Assembly (NCBI RefSeq): GCF_963678635.1
Contig: NW_026971650.1
Span: 1 to 64,000 of the forward strand
Reading direction: 5' to 3'
DNA length: 64,000 nt
From: Symsagittifera roscoffensis
Lineage: Eukaryota > Xenacoelomorpha > Acoela > Convolutidae
A program made the translations under genes and the position numbers. The notes under the pieces were generated by a model. That model had not been told where the DNA came from. It did not search any database and saw only the letters and a list, made by a program, of their open reading frames with translations. Below, in pieces: positions 19,717-31,684 of the stretch (position 1 is the stretch's first letter; each line of letters starts with the position of its first letter).

Positions 19717-20040
19717 ATGCCTTTATCATGCGCCCAACAAAGAGCGCGCAGAAAAGGAAGGTCCAGTTTAGCAAACAGTGAAAATTGTCCTGACTGTGGT
19801 AGACCCATGCATGTTTGCCTCTTGGACGGGGGATATGTCACTGAGGGGGTGGGGTCGTTATTTTCGACCCCAAAATTTGGAGAAATTGAGTTATTGATCC
19901 AAGAGGAACCGACAAAAGAAGAACAAGTGATTCACGAAGAGATCAAAGCAACGATGCCGGTGTATCAGAGTGCGGCTGTGGACGCCTTACGATCTTTTTC
20001 CAGAGAAAAGGGTGAGACAAAAAGATATTTTCTGAGCTGA
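19717..20040 (+). CDS. Hypothetical protein or exon with a CxxC motif
   Basis: A 107-codon frame from ATG 19717. The composition is protein-like: a basic start (CAQQRARRKGRS), a Cys-rich motif (ENCPDCGRPMHVCLL) and an acidic, helical second half (EEPTKEEQVIHEEIKA). Local GC is higher than around it. A donor-like GTGAGAC occurs near 20012 inside the frame, so it could be one exon of a host gene. No family is recognised and no second exon was found. It could also be decayed transposon coding sequence. Confidence 0.35.
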   Translation: MPLSCAQQRARRKGRSSLANSENCPDCGRPMHVCLLDGGYVTEGVGSLFSTPKFGEIELLIQEEPTKEEQVIHEEIKATMPVYQSAAVDALRSFSREKGETKRYFLS

Positions 20041-20631
20041 CAATTACTATTTACGGGTAATTGCTTACTCCAAAATACATTTTCGTGTTTATTACTAATT
20101 TGATCAAGATGAAAGAACTCAGATGTTAAAAAATACGAAAATTTTATGATAAGCTAAAATCTTATAAAGTTGACTTTTTTATGATCTCTCCACATAATTT
20201 AGATAAGATAATTTAAGATAATAATTTAAGATACAATCCTACTATTTCAAATTGTGAGCCCTTGACTTACTTGATATTAGATTTTAATTGCAATCTCTAT
20301 TTTTTCACTCTATTTGTATGTACCCCAGTTGAGAAAAAATTTGGGCTGATAGTCCTGGTAAAACCAAAAAGGAGTGTTTTTTTATTCAGATCAATTTTAC
20401 AAAACTCTGGTTCTTCAGGGCATCGAATTCTTGATCTGCATGGGCCCAGCCCTGTGTACACACCAGTGACCCGTAAATAAGCGACAGCTGTTAAGGCGAG
20501 AACCATTTCTGATTGAACTTTTAGACGAAAAAGTACATTTCTGAAAAATTGACAACGCGAAACGATTATTTGTAAACACGGGAATATGTTTTTGAGAAAT
20601 ACAAAACGCAAAATGATTGATTTAAACACAC

Positions 20632-21328
20632 TCGGGTGACCATCTTAGAAAAAATTCCCCTATCTTAGTTTTTCTCATAAGATTTGTAGGAATTTTCCGC
20701 TATCTTACAACTTTCTGATAAGAAGAGTTCTAAGATAGCAACTTTTTCCCGAACTCCAAAAAAAATCACTGAAAACATTGAAGTAAAAATTTTCATGTAG
20801 CGTAATAATGTATGCATGTGAAACCAAAAATTCCGAAACAAAAAACTTTACTTTTCAATAAAACCCCTAGTTATACGAAATTAGCTGTTGAAAGTTAGTT
20901 TGGAGAATAAAACCCCTAGTTATACGAAATTAGCTGTTGAAAGTTAGTTTGGAGATTAAAAAAATATATCCTTGACGAATCATGTTATATAGCTTTGGAC
21001 GTGTTGAAGTGTTGTATGTGGGTTTCAGATATAATTCGACAAAACTTCTAGTAAACAGCAGCTCAGGTGGCGAAACAATAATTTTAGGCTACGAATTACC
21101 GTTATTTTACTATGCTACAGCTGACAACTTTGAAGCCGGTCTTAAGAAACTTTTGAAAAGCGAACAAAAAATCTTGAAACATTTTTGTAGGAAAAGATCC
21201 TATCTTACAATTTTTTAAGAAAAGTCACTATTTCCTATTTTGAAACATTATTGGAGCCTAAGTTTGTAAGAAATTGTAAGATTTTTATTAAATCAAGTCG
21301 TAAGATAGCGACTTTTGGTCAACATGGG
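20632..21328. mobile_element. Possible decayed inverted-repeat DNA element
   Basis: The left end, CTCGGGTGACCA, and the right end, TGGTCAACATGGG, are imperfect inverted repeats. They resemble the ends (CCCGGGTTGACCA) of the DNA elements at 43.7 and 44.7 kb. Inside, TATCTTA and its complement TAAGATA recur at both ends, giving nested inverted repeats. No transposase is present. The boundaries are approximate. Confidence 0.35.
20857..20954 (+). repeat. Tandem duplication, 2 x 49 bp
   Basis: Two identical 49-bp units beginning AATAAAACCCCTAG lie head to tail, inside the possible DNA element remnant. Confidence 0.85.
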
Positions 21329-21498
21329 CAATTTTGAGAAAAACAAAACGGAAGTTTTATCAGTTAAACACGCATCAACCATTATGAAATGAAAAACAAC
21401 TTGGAAAAAATTCTCCATATAGGTGGTTTGTAATCCGTAAAAATTTATTGGGATGGAATTGCTCGTATTTGTAGTTTTTTGGATGCTAAAACTTTTTT

Positions 21499-21545
21499 GT
21501 CGTCTAAATGTCTTGTCGTCTTAATGTCCCGTCGCCTTATTTGCT
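21499..21545 (+). repeat. Short tandem repeat, 16-bp units
   Basis: GTCGTCTAAATGTCTT, GTCGTCTTAATGTCCC and a third partial unit GTCGCCTTAT lie in tandem. Confidence 0.6.
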
Positions 21546-21584
21546 TAGCACCGTGCACAGCTTTATAGTAATCTAAGTAATCTA

Positions 21585-21716
21585 CCACGATTCTGTGTAA
21601 ACTGCTCGTTTTATAAATTACACGGGTGATTCATTATCCACGATAATGAACCACGATTCTGTGTAAACTGCTCGTTTTATAAATTACACGGGTGATTGAT
21701 TATCCCGCACAACAAA
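21585..21716 (+). repeat. Tandem duplication, 2 x 66 bp
   Basis: CCACGATTCTGTGTAAACTG begins at 21585 and again at 21651. The units are nearly identical. Confidence 0.8.
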
Positions 21717-21925
21717 ATCGTTCCAAACTGAATTGAGGGAGCTAATTGCTTTTATTGATTCCATACACTACTCAAAGTGTAACACTTAAATTTTAATATG
21801 ATCAGCCTAGATCATAGTTTTGTCAATTCTTATTTTATTAAAAATATGAAAGTCAGTCTGAACAATTAGGGCTTTGCCCTGATAGGAGCAGTCTTGTTCA
21901 TGTTTCACTAGGAGTATTTCAATAT
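21704..21925 (+). repeat. Dispersed repeat, copy 1
   Basis: The start, CGCACAACAAAATCGTTCCAA, and the later phrase AGGGCTTTGCCCTG...GAGCAGTCTTGTT match sequences at 43671-43691 and around 44730-45705. In that second copy the two parts are separated by the DNA elements inserted there. Confidence 0.5.
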
Positions 21926-22027
21926 CTAGCAGCATAGTTCAAAAGAAGCTTTTCTCTTTGTGTATCTGTGATAAAAAAAAATTAAAATTTTTTTATGTTT
22001 TTTTTCAAATTTTTTGCAGATGCTTTA

Positions 22028-22437
22028 TGGAACCTGATCTAAACTATATTTTATGATTGGATAAATTAGATATTTTACCACTGTAAAGTATTTAATATTA
22101 ACCAATCATGATTCATCTAACTAACAACCCACTTATTTGTAAGTGCTGAAATTACTTGTAATTTCAGCACCAGAGAGACTTGAATTTAACTTAGAAATTA
22201 GTTGCCTCTCCAATAGAACTTCAGCAGCCGCAACAAACCAGTATACCCTAGATCTATTGAGCCTAGCAGAGACTAGATAAACACCCTGAGACTAGAAAGT
22301 ATAAGAGTAAGATTAGGATCGGTATTAGACTAAGAAGTTGCACGAATCTATCCGGCCGAAAATAAGATAGCGTGACGAGCAGACGGTGTACCCTATCCGA
22401 AATTACTCTATGAGTTAACCACATCGGACCTAACTCA
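22028..22437 (+). repeat. 5' LTR of element B (410 bp)
   Basis: TG...CA ends, same length as the A LTRs and about 95% similar to them. It carries a perfect 28-nt palindrome at 22143-22170 (13-bp stem, TT loop). Confidence 0.93.
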
Positions 22438-22439
22438 TC

Positions 22440-22462
22440 TGGTGCGACCATAAGTCTCGAAT
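22440..22462 (+). promoter_or_regulatory. Primer-binding site of element B
   Basis: TGGTGCGACCATAAG starts two bases after the LTR, as in element A; the extended match to A differs at one base. Confidence 0.68.
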
Positions 22463-22524
22463 AAGACCTTAATAGCTTAGAATTAACCAAAAATAGATTA
22501 GAATTTAGACAAAACATTTTAAAA

Positions 22525-22758
22525 ATGTTATACGACGATAATTTAATCGAAATGTCTCTACGACTCAATAGATCAGAGCCGATATTCCGAACGATAACAG
22601 AACTACCCGAAATCGTAAGAAGACCTGGAACAAGAGACGACATACGACAAAAGAGAAACTTACCATATAGTTATATGATAGTACGGCAAAAGCCAACACA
22701 AAGTTTTATATTTAGAATCTTATTAGCAATCAATTTAGATTTTCATTTACAAACATAA
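22525..22758 (+). CDS. ORF0 of element B (77 aa)
   Basis: The counterpart of 3477-3710, same length and about 88% identical protein, starting the same distance from the LTR. It is still open although most longer genes in B are broken, which may reflect its small size. It is basic, with no recognised motif. Confidence 0.6.
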   Translation: MLYDDNLIEMSLRLNRSEPIFRTITELPEIVRRPGTRDDIRQKRNLPYSYMIVRQKPTQSFIFRILLAINLDFHLQT

Positions 22759-23683
22759 AATTTGAAGTCAATCTTCATAATCATTTCAGGCGCTAAGAAA
22801 AAGTATTAATATACAATAACGATTGATAAAAAGATCTCAGATCGTTTTCTTAAATTCTGCAGTCTTATATAAAACATGTTTGAAAACTATTTATTGAAAA
22901 TCAAAATAAAAATTAGTAGCATGACAATAAATTGTTACTAATCATAAAATCATCTGTTGTCCCAGCATCATCCCCTAAACATAACAGCAATCATAAGCTC
23001 ACTGATATCATTAAAAAACTAAATCTTTTTCTTAAATAAATTTAAACCATTTTAAACTTAAATTCACTTAATTTTAAAATCAGATCATCAAGGCTTATCC
23101 TTGGATCTTAATTAATTTCCTATTTCACTAAATTTAAAAACCTGATCATCAAGGCCTATCCTTGGATCAAAAAGAACAATTTTGTTCTCCCCCACCCACT
23201 TAGCAAGTGTCTAACGACCTCAAACGTCGTTTCACTATCCAACCCTTCCAAAAAACCCAAGACTAATAGAAATTTTTCAACAAAACTAACCATTCAAATT
23301 AGGATAAACAGTGAAGAACTTCGGTTATTCATCCTTCACTTGAACCCTCCTCTTACCAGACCCAGGATAAATCTTAGACTTAGTAAGTTTAAAATAGTAT
23401 CTAACGAACTACTCGCGTTCTAATTATACCTGAACCTTGTGGATCGATTTACTATTCTCCAACCCTTGAACACAATCACTACCCCTAAGTAAGATTAAGT
23501 AAGTTAACACCTTAGCTTATACTAGCCACGAGAAAGTAAAAAATCATTCTTCGGAATCGATATACTTTTCTCTCCAACCCTAAACAAATAGACCCAGGTT
23601 AAGCTAACCAAAAAATCGTAAGGACTAACAGTTTAAGAAAGTAGAAATCATCTAACAATTTTTTGCATCCCTCATCCTAAACC
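22759..23683 (+). promoter_or_regulatory. Leader of element B with twin hairpins
   Basis: The hairpins at 23083-23107 and 23144-23168 match those in A; one loop base in the second copy changes (GGCCTAT for GGCTTAT) without disturbing the stem. Positions 23358-23655 are about 98% identical to A 4311-4600, far above the neighbouring coding regions. Confidence 0.65.
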
Positions 23684-24150
23684 TTATGTCATTCAAAATC
23701 TAGGAAACAAACAAACAATCGTTTTACACAACTGTGAAATAGATAAAAAAAATACGATCTTGTAATCACACCTCATACACAAACAGTTGGATACATTAGA
23801 ACAAAACGACTAACAATAAAAAGAAAAATAATAAACAAACAAAGACAAATCACACGAAAAAGATTTTCAAAAAATAGAAACGCATTTTCAGAATCAGAAG
23901 CCACCAATTTAGATGAACTCTATAAATTAAAAGAATCGATTGATAAGAATTGTCCCATTCACGATCAATTATATTTTTCCGACTCAGAAACAACTTCAAA
24001 TTCATCAAAAAGAGGAAAAAAAAGAATAAAAAAGCAATATAAACACAAACCAGTACACTTGTATAATTGGAATCAACCAATTAGACACATCGATAGTTAT
24101 ATATTAATAGTCATTAAACGAAAAAATGAACCACACTCAAAAAGACGATA
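23684..24150 (+). pseudogene. ORF1 (basic protein) of element B, frameshifted
   Basis: Collinear with A 4643-5110. A one-base loss near the sixth codon brings TAG into frame at once, and another base is missing in the A-run near 23745. The remaining sequence still encodes the Lys/Arg-rich and acidic-Ser patches. Confidence 0.65.
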
Positions 24151-27100
24151 GTCCAGATGACGAAGAGATTTACCCCTTCCTCATAGATGCACCCGATAAT
24201 AGAGGGCAGCATGACTTTTGCAAGAATTTACTCCTAAATTTGTTTGAACCCGGAATCAGCCCATGCAAAGCAGAATTCCCAGATGTAAAAATCAAAAGAC
24301 AAATTATCGAACATTATCTGAAAGATATACGTAATTTAACACAACAATACGGAAGCTACACCATAGAATTCAGCACACCAAATCCGAATCACCGCAAATA
24401 TATAATTCAAACAGACGATCTTGAATTAGAATTTTCAAAAGTATTCTTAGAATATATTAAAAGCATACAATATCATAACTCACAAAGAGCAAACTCCATA
24501 TTTACTAACGAAGTTTTTGCAATAATATTTAGCTATATTTCAATATTAGAAAAAATAGAATTTCAAAGTATCTCACCAACTGAAACATCCAAACATACAA
24601 AAGTACGACAAGAAATCACATTATTTTCAACTTTTCTACATATAATCAAAGAAAATTTCACTAAAGACGAAGTTTCACAACACACAAAACATGACTTACA
24701 AAAAATTTTGGCATGGTTTATAACAGATTATTTCATACATAATATAGACTTAATTTCACAAGCAAGAAAAAATTTCAGACCTCAAAATCCAAACAATGAT
24801 ACTGCCATCACAGAACAGTCAGACTACGTTTGGGACCCTGAATGGTCTCATCATGCATTTTTAAATATCCCACAATCAATCTCAAGTCAAGCAATAAGTA
24901 CAATATCTTATCAAAGAGATTATGTGAGAGTAGTACCACTGACCATTGATGCAACACCATTAAACTACAATACATTTTTACCTGATACGCGAAATAAAAG
25001 TTTAAATTCGACCGTTATACACAATGAAAACCTTAATGGAACTAGGAATCTTACACAACAAGATATCCAAACACCATCACACTTCATAAATGAAGAAATC
25101 GTCCAAACAACAACAACTACACAACAAAGTATTTCACCGATACGTCCAAATTTAACAACACCAAAAAATACAAACACTTCACTGGCACAAGTAACTTTAC
25201 AATCAACCGTTAAACCTTCGGTTGCTCCAAAATATTCACATATGGATTATCAAACATATAGACCTAAGACACTACCGTCAAACACACGAAGAACGTTCAC
25301 AAGAAACACTTTTGCAGAACACAATTATAATTACGCACATTCGTGAAAAACAAACTATCGCCCACGAAAAACTAATAATAATCATGTAAGTTCTCAATAT
25401 TGGGATAACCGAATGACAACAACCAACTCAGTAAATTTTCGAACTAATTCACATCCTCCACAGGATCGTAGTGAAAATTACCCATTCTTTCAACAAAATA
25501 AAAATAAAAAGCAAGCACCTCATCATACGGATTACTTATCATCTGATGATGATTATTTACAACCAGATATTTTTGCACCGTATACCCAAGAATATCGCGG
25601 ACAAGGAGCGCAAAAACCTTATACATATAATAGAATTTTTTCTCCAAATCCAACAGATACACAAAATCAACAACCAATACAAATGCAAAACCCAACTAAT
25701 ACACAATCTTTTCAACCAATTCAACCACAAAACCCAATGATTACACACTTGTATCAACCAACTCAAATGCAAAATGAAATACCACTCCCATATTACCTTC
25801 AACAACACGAAATAACAAAAAATCAACTTTCAAATTTTTCACAAATGCCAAATGCCGCAGAATCACTACAGATGACAATGAATCCATACCTTATGGGTGG
25901 ATCATCAATAACATCAAATAAACCACTAATGGTATTCACAGGAACAGACCCTGAATATTCTATAGAAGATTATTTAAATGCAGTAACAGCAAATTTAATT
26001 TTAAATATAGGACCTGAACCAATTAATACACCACTAAATCAAAGTTGGATACATCGACGCACAGCGTTGATAGAAACAACCTTAGATGGCGCAGCCCAAA
26101 AATGGTTTTCAGTATTACCTATAGAAATAAAATCAAATTGGAAAAGATTTACACAAGAATTTTCAAAAATGTTTGACTCCGAAAGAAATAAACAACACCA
26201 AAGAGTTTTATGTAATGAAATTCGCAGATTACCAAATGAAACCATCAAACAATTAGCGCAGTACGTATCGAAACACTAGTTCGAAAAGCATATTCATTAA
26301 ATACACATGACTATAAAAACACAAAAATGACAGAAATTTTAATGATGACCTTAACACCTCAATTAAGGAAAATAGCAATAAAAAAGAGAGCATCTCATCC
26401 TTCCTCATTTCGAGAACCCGATTTAGATTTTCGAAAACTAGTAGGCAAACTAGAGCAAGCGGAAATCACAATGAAACTTGAAGAAACAGAAAATCTAAAA
26501 CTACAGTATGTTAATCGAATCGAAACTAACACTACAAATATCAATAACATACAGGAATCAGATACAGACCTAGTTGAAAAAATCACTGAAATATTAAATA
26601 TTTATGAAAAACACCCAAATTTTAAAGGCAAACCGTCTTTCAAAAAATGGTGTAATTATTGCCGACGATACGGACATAGTATTTCTGAATGTAGACAAAA
26701 ACAACAAGATAACCAGAACAAACCTCAAAAGTATAAAGAACCAAATAAATCATTCTATCAATACATGAAGAAAGATCAAAATCTACCAAACAAAAATGTA
26801 TACAGCAACAACAGTTCAAAAAAACCACTTCCGAACAATACTAATTACACAAGGAATCAATCACCATATAACTCAAGTTATAGAGGAAGATCGCCAGAAC
26901 GAAGAAATACACAGAATTCTTCACAAAATCATCATAATCGACCAAATAGTCGAAATAACTACTCGAGATCAAATTCAAACACAACACAATTTGTTTCTAG
27001 ATCCAATTCCCAATCGAACACAAGAAATAAATACTATCCAAACAATCAATCACGAAACTCATCATATAACAGAAATAGAAACTATTCAAATAATCGAAAT

Positions 27101-27760
27101 AGAAGTTATTCGAACAATCGAAATCAGAATTACCCGAACAATCGATCAAGAAATAACTCATATAACAGATCAAGCTATCACAAATCAAACGACAATTATC
27201 AAAACAGATCACGAAATAATTCACAAAGTCGAAATTCAAGTTATAATAATCGATATAGAAATTATTCTCAATCACCACATAGAAATAATAACCATTATAA
27301 TAATTCTAAACATCGCTACAGAAGTAGTATAACCAAACATCAAAGACATATTAATCAAGTACATTCAAATGAAGAAACAACATCAGACCCCCCAGGTATT
27401 GATGACACAGGAAATAACGAACTACAACTAAATCAAATAAACTGTGGATCATCAGACACAGAAAGTGATACAGAAAACACTATCTCAATAAATATGATAG
27501 CAGTCAAAAACGACTACGAACCTATTATATATGAACAACCTTTTACATCACATATATATGAAAATCAATTGGAACTTCTTCACAATTATTATATTGAACC
27601 CATCAATACTACACAAACTGCACAAGAAGTAAACAAAATCAACACCGTAAATAAACCCAATGAAAATGACAAAACAAAAAGCTTAAAACAAATCACATCT
27701 ACCAAAATGTACAAAAAGAACAACCCAAAGAAAAAATTTGAACAATACCATTTCTTTTAG
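24126..27760 (+). pseudogene. gag: Gag of element B: N-terminal region, capsid, zinc knuckle and SRNY-rich tail
   Basis: About 1,200 codons, very long for a Ty3 Gag. The first ~400 residues match A's Gag fragment. TGA at 25344-25346 interrupts the frame, which continues in phase. A Gln/Asn-rich linker follows, then a capsid-like part (FTGTDPEYSIEDYLNAVTA, LDGAAQKWFSVLPIE, RRLPNETIKQLAQYV) typical of Ty3-type Gag. A frameshift occurs near 26260. The next frame ends the capsid and holds one CCHC knuckle (CNYCRRYGHSISEC) at about 26650-26695. A ~170-residue Ser/Arg/Asn/Tyr-rich tail (for example NRNRNYSNNRNRSYSNN) and an acidic region follow. Gag would form the particle and bind RNA. Confidence 0.82.
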
Positions 27761-28383
27761 AAGGTCCAAGAAACAAAGAATTTCAACCACCAGATCTTGA
27801 AATTGATTTTTTAATTGATTCAGGAGCAGAATCAAACATAATTAACATTCCCACATGGAATGAAATCAAAACATTACACCCAAAATTAACGCCTCTTGCA
27901 ATCTCTAGTAAACTAGCAACAGCACAAGGATCAACATTAGTAAATTATGGAAAAGTTCAATTATTCCTTCTCCCCACAAGAACAATGGAGCAAAATAAAA
28001 TTCTAAACAAGCCATTTAAACAAATATTTCATATCACTGATATTAAACACAATATCATTGGCATACCATTTTTCTCGAAATATATACCAACAATCAACAT
28101 CTTGAATAGTAAAATACTAATCAAAGATAAGTATACAAAAACAAAAAACACAGCTCTAACATTTTTTCAAAGATTAAATAAACAACCACCATTCTTTTCA
28201 AAATTTTATCTAATTTATAACCAACAACGGAAACACCTGAAACCACTATCAGGAAATATATATAACTTTTCAATAAAACAAGTTCACCAATATGATAAAA
28301 ATCAAAATAAACAACAATCTTTATGTCAGACTTTGAATTCAAACCTATCCATAAGTTTTTCAAAATCACGATTTCATCTATAA
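27742..28383 (+). pseudogene. pol: Retropepsin region of element B pol
   Basis: The frame lies -1 relative to the Gag end and overlaps it by only about 16 nt. The active-site motif LIDSGAESNII and the later ILE-rich flap partner HNIIGIPFFSKY mark an aspartic protease of the retroviral type, which would cleave Gag and Pol. The frame stops at 28381-28383; homologous sequence continues in another frame (from 28323), so a frameshift has occurred there. Element A lacks this region altogether. Confidence 0.75.
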
Positions 28384-30102
28384 AATATTTGAAAAATACG
28401 AATTCAGACATCATTTCGTTATATGTATATAACAATACACCGTATCAAGTAACATTACTCTTAGGACTTTTAGGATATTGCGAAACAAACGCTACAGTAT
28501 CACCCATACATGAAAAAGCATACCGCGTAAATAATATACTCCAATTATTAGATATTTGTCAATCCACAATTCTTAATGAAGAACTATCCATAAATAATAT
28601 AATAAGTAATGAAAAAAAAATACAGACTATTTCATAAAAACCCCATATTTCAAACCTACATTCAACATAACCAACTATACAGAAGATCAGCAGAAGTTTT
28701 TAACAATGTTTAACTTCCAACATTCACAAATAACACAAGACGAATTTGATAAGTTAGCCAAACAGCTAATAAAATACTCATCAGTCTATGCAACATCAAA
28801 ATTTGATGTTGGAAAAATCAGTTCATCACTACAACTCCCGTTCATCACTTCAAACTTCAACCACCAACAAACAAAAAGAAAATCCAAGAATTCCTTGGAA
28901 TGTTAAATTTCATAAGCAAATACGTTTATAAAATGCAATTATATTTAAGACCATTCTATAATATTCTCAGACAACAAAACAATTTTGAATGGAATACTGA
29001 ACACCAAACACGATTTGAAGAAATCAAAAAACTTCTAACTGAACAAATTTCAAATACAATTCCAGATCCAAATCAACCATTCTATGCAATGTGCGATGTT
29101 TCAAATTTTGGCATCGGCGCAGCATTGCTACAATCACATAGTGGTACAAATAAAATGAACCTTATATCAGCAAATTCTCGATTATTCAATCAAGCAGAGC
29201 TACGACTCTCAACTTAAATGAGAGAATGTACAGCTATAATTTATACACTTACAGAATATGAATTTCTGATACTTGGATCAAAACATCCAACAGTTCTATT
29301 CACAGATCCTAAACCAATCATTTTTCTCTTTACACAAAAGTCAAATCCAAATCACCGAATTTATAGATTTCAATTAATTCAAATGAAATTTCCAAATTTA
29401 CATATAGTCTGGACAGCAGGAAAGAATCTTGCATTACCAGATACATTAAGTCGAAATACACCACCTGAATTACTTACACGAAAAACCATAGTTGAAATAC
29501 CCAAAAATGTAAAATTTTACCTTGCAGAAAACGAAACATCACCCCGACTAGAATGCAAATATGCAGTAAAAACTGACATTGAACAATCACAGATAAATAA
29601 CCTACAACACTTCCCACTTTACTTAGATTGCCAAAATAACCACTACGAAGTTGATCTACTTGGAACATCAACTTTCAAACCAATTCCATACTCACAATGG
29701 ATAAAAAATAACACCCAACAAAAACGAGTAAAACAACACTCGCATAAAAAGACCTTTTTCCGTTAATTGAAAAAGAAAATTTAACTGATAAAATAAATTT
29801 ATCAGGACCACAAACAAATGATTCAAAATACACAATAAATCAAGTTTTTGACCTCCATGACCCACTTGACACAATTCCTTTATCTAAATTAGAAATTGAA
29901 AACATTTTTCTCCCCCCAACAGATAAAATTACAATTAATACGTTGAAACAATATCAAAATCTTGACCCAGTAATTAGACAACTAAAATCATGGCACAAAT
30001 ACAAAACTAAACCCGTAAAGGCAGATACCACAATTTTAGGAAATAAAACACTCCTCCGATATTTTCGAAAATTTAATAATACAACAATTAGTGAAAACAC
30101 AG
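28323..30102 (+). pseudogene. pol: RT N-terminal linker, RNase H and tether of element B pol (RT palm deleted)
   Basis: After the protease come YVYNNTPYQVTLLLGLLG and YATSKFDVGKISSSLQLP, the conserved lead-in to Ty3 RT. At about 28850 the sequence jumps to KKIQEFLG at the end of RT, so fingers and palm including YxDD are gone. RNase H follows with MCDVSNFGIGAAL, RECTAI and FTDPKPI. A TAA at 29215-29217 and a frameshift near 29750 break the frame. At about 30103 a second deletion removes the integrase zinc region and DDE core relative to A 7442-8437. Confidence 0.8.
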
Positions 30103-30103
30103 C

Positions 30104-30682
30104 GAACAAATAAATTCACGTTTTACACCAGCCTCCGATTTAAAAATTGGAACATTTGTTTTAATACCTAATTTTAATACTCAAAAAGGAATTTCTAAAA
30201 AATTACAACCCCTTCGTAAAGGACCATACCAAATAATCGCCAAACCCACTGACGTAACATATAAAATCACCGACTCAGACCAAAAAGAAATTGTTCAACA
30301 TAGAAACAATCTCTTACCTTATTACCCAAAAGAATACGCACTACGCGAACTAACTCAATTATATTCTTTCACAGGTTTAAAAGTTATTCAAAATCACCCA
30401 CATACGGAAAATGAAATAAAAGAACAAAATGACATTCACCTCGAAAAACAAAATAAAAAATCAACTACACCCAAAAACAATACAAAAAAGCTAGATCAAA
30501 ATATACCTCAAAAAGAAAGAAAAAATAGAAAGATGACAGAAAAAATTATACCCCAAGAACAAGTCGAGAAATCAGAACATAGAGAGTCATCACGACTTAG
30601 AAATCAACCATGCAAAAACTACAAAACATTCATTCCACAATCTAAAATCTTAAAGAAAGTTGAATTTCAAAAACAGTTTTAA
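30104..30682 (+). pseudogene. pol: Integrase C-terminal (GPY/F) fragment of element B
   Basis: An open frame without its own start encodes LRKGPYQIIAKPTDVTYK and the Lys/Gln-rich tail ending KILKKVEFQKQF, closely matching the end of A's Pol. It follows directly on the deletion of the catalytic core. Confidence 0.75.
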
Positions 30683-31178
30683 TTTTAAAATTAATAATCT
30701 TTGCACCTCTGAAACCTTTTAAACTTTCATTTTTCAAAATAACATGCTGACAAACACGCAGCGATTCTAGTTCAAAACTAGCCAATAGGATTCATTCAAT
30801 CCGTCACCTTCTATAACTCTAACACAAACCAATTAGACGAAAGATATTAAACTCTAGGCATATCTATAACTATAACTTTACAACCTCCAGGTCAAAAATA
30901 AGCAAACCACTCAAACTTGACAACTAAAATAAATAACACCATAATATCATAACCCTCCCTTATCTAATAATGCAAAGATCAACAATATTTTCCCAACTCA
31001 GACCTCAAAAACCCCCCAAACAAAAATGTTAAATTAGCCTAAAGTGAAAGAACGACCATATTAATTTAGCCTAAAGTACAAAAATCTCAAAAATACCCCA
31101 GATCAACTGAAAAATATAAATAAAGTAAAAGAAGACCTCCCGAACACCATAAAATTCGCCCCCAACAATTTTTCACAA
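30683..31178 (+). other. Non-coding spacer after pol in element B
   Basis: Collinear with A 9001-9480. No ORF of note. Confidence 0.5.
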
Positions 31179-31485
31179 AACTCAACCCACTTGTCAAAAA
31201 ACCAATAAATAATTCGATCACACTTGAAAATTGCCAAAAACAACAAAAATATTCGATCAAGAAGCCATTTCTTAAATGCTCTTCTCTCGATCAGTCAACA
31301 TAATTCTCAACATTTTCATAAACTTTTTAACAAAATTTAAACTTTTATTCATATTTCTTTTTGATACCTTTGAAGCTTTTGTAATAATCTTAATCATTTT
31401 TTGCAATATTTTTTAAATTTTCTATCTCCATCTTTCAAAAGCCATTGACCATATTCACAGGTACAAAAACCCAAAATTTATTTAA

Positions 31486-31674
31486 ATGATACGAACCATT
31501 TTTAGTAGAAGAGATATTTTTTTCCTATTCGTAATTTTTATAACATTTTTATCATCCCTCATATTGACAATATGCAAATGTTTAAAGAAGGCAGTCATAA
31601 CATTCGCCTTAGCAACAATCCTTTTAATTCTTTTTCTAGAAGAATACTACAATAAACATAAATTTTTTCACTAA
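31486..31674 (+). CDS. Small hydrophobic protein 2, element B unit 1 (62 aa)
   Basis: Same length as A 9826-10014, with the two membrane segments and the KCLKK loop. Differences from A are mostly conservative. The upstream hydrophobic ORF (from 31276) is cut by a TAA here. Confidence 0.5.
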   Translation: MIRTIFSRRDIFFLFVIFITFLSSLILTICKCLKKAVITFALATILLILFLEEYYNKHKFFH

Positions 31675-31684
31675 AAAGAAATAA

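Noticed and set aside
20881..21716. Direct repeats as a CRISPR array
   Set aside because: The units are tandem duplications of two without spacers, in a eukaryotic context.
26796..27332. 178-codon alternative frame rich in Ile/Thr/His inside gag
   Set aside because: It is the +1 reading of the Ser/Arg/Asn/Tyr repeat region and has no independent support.
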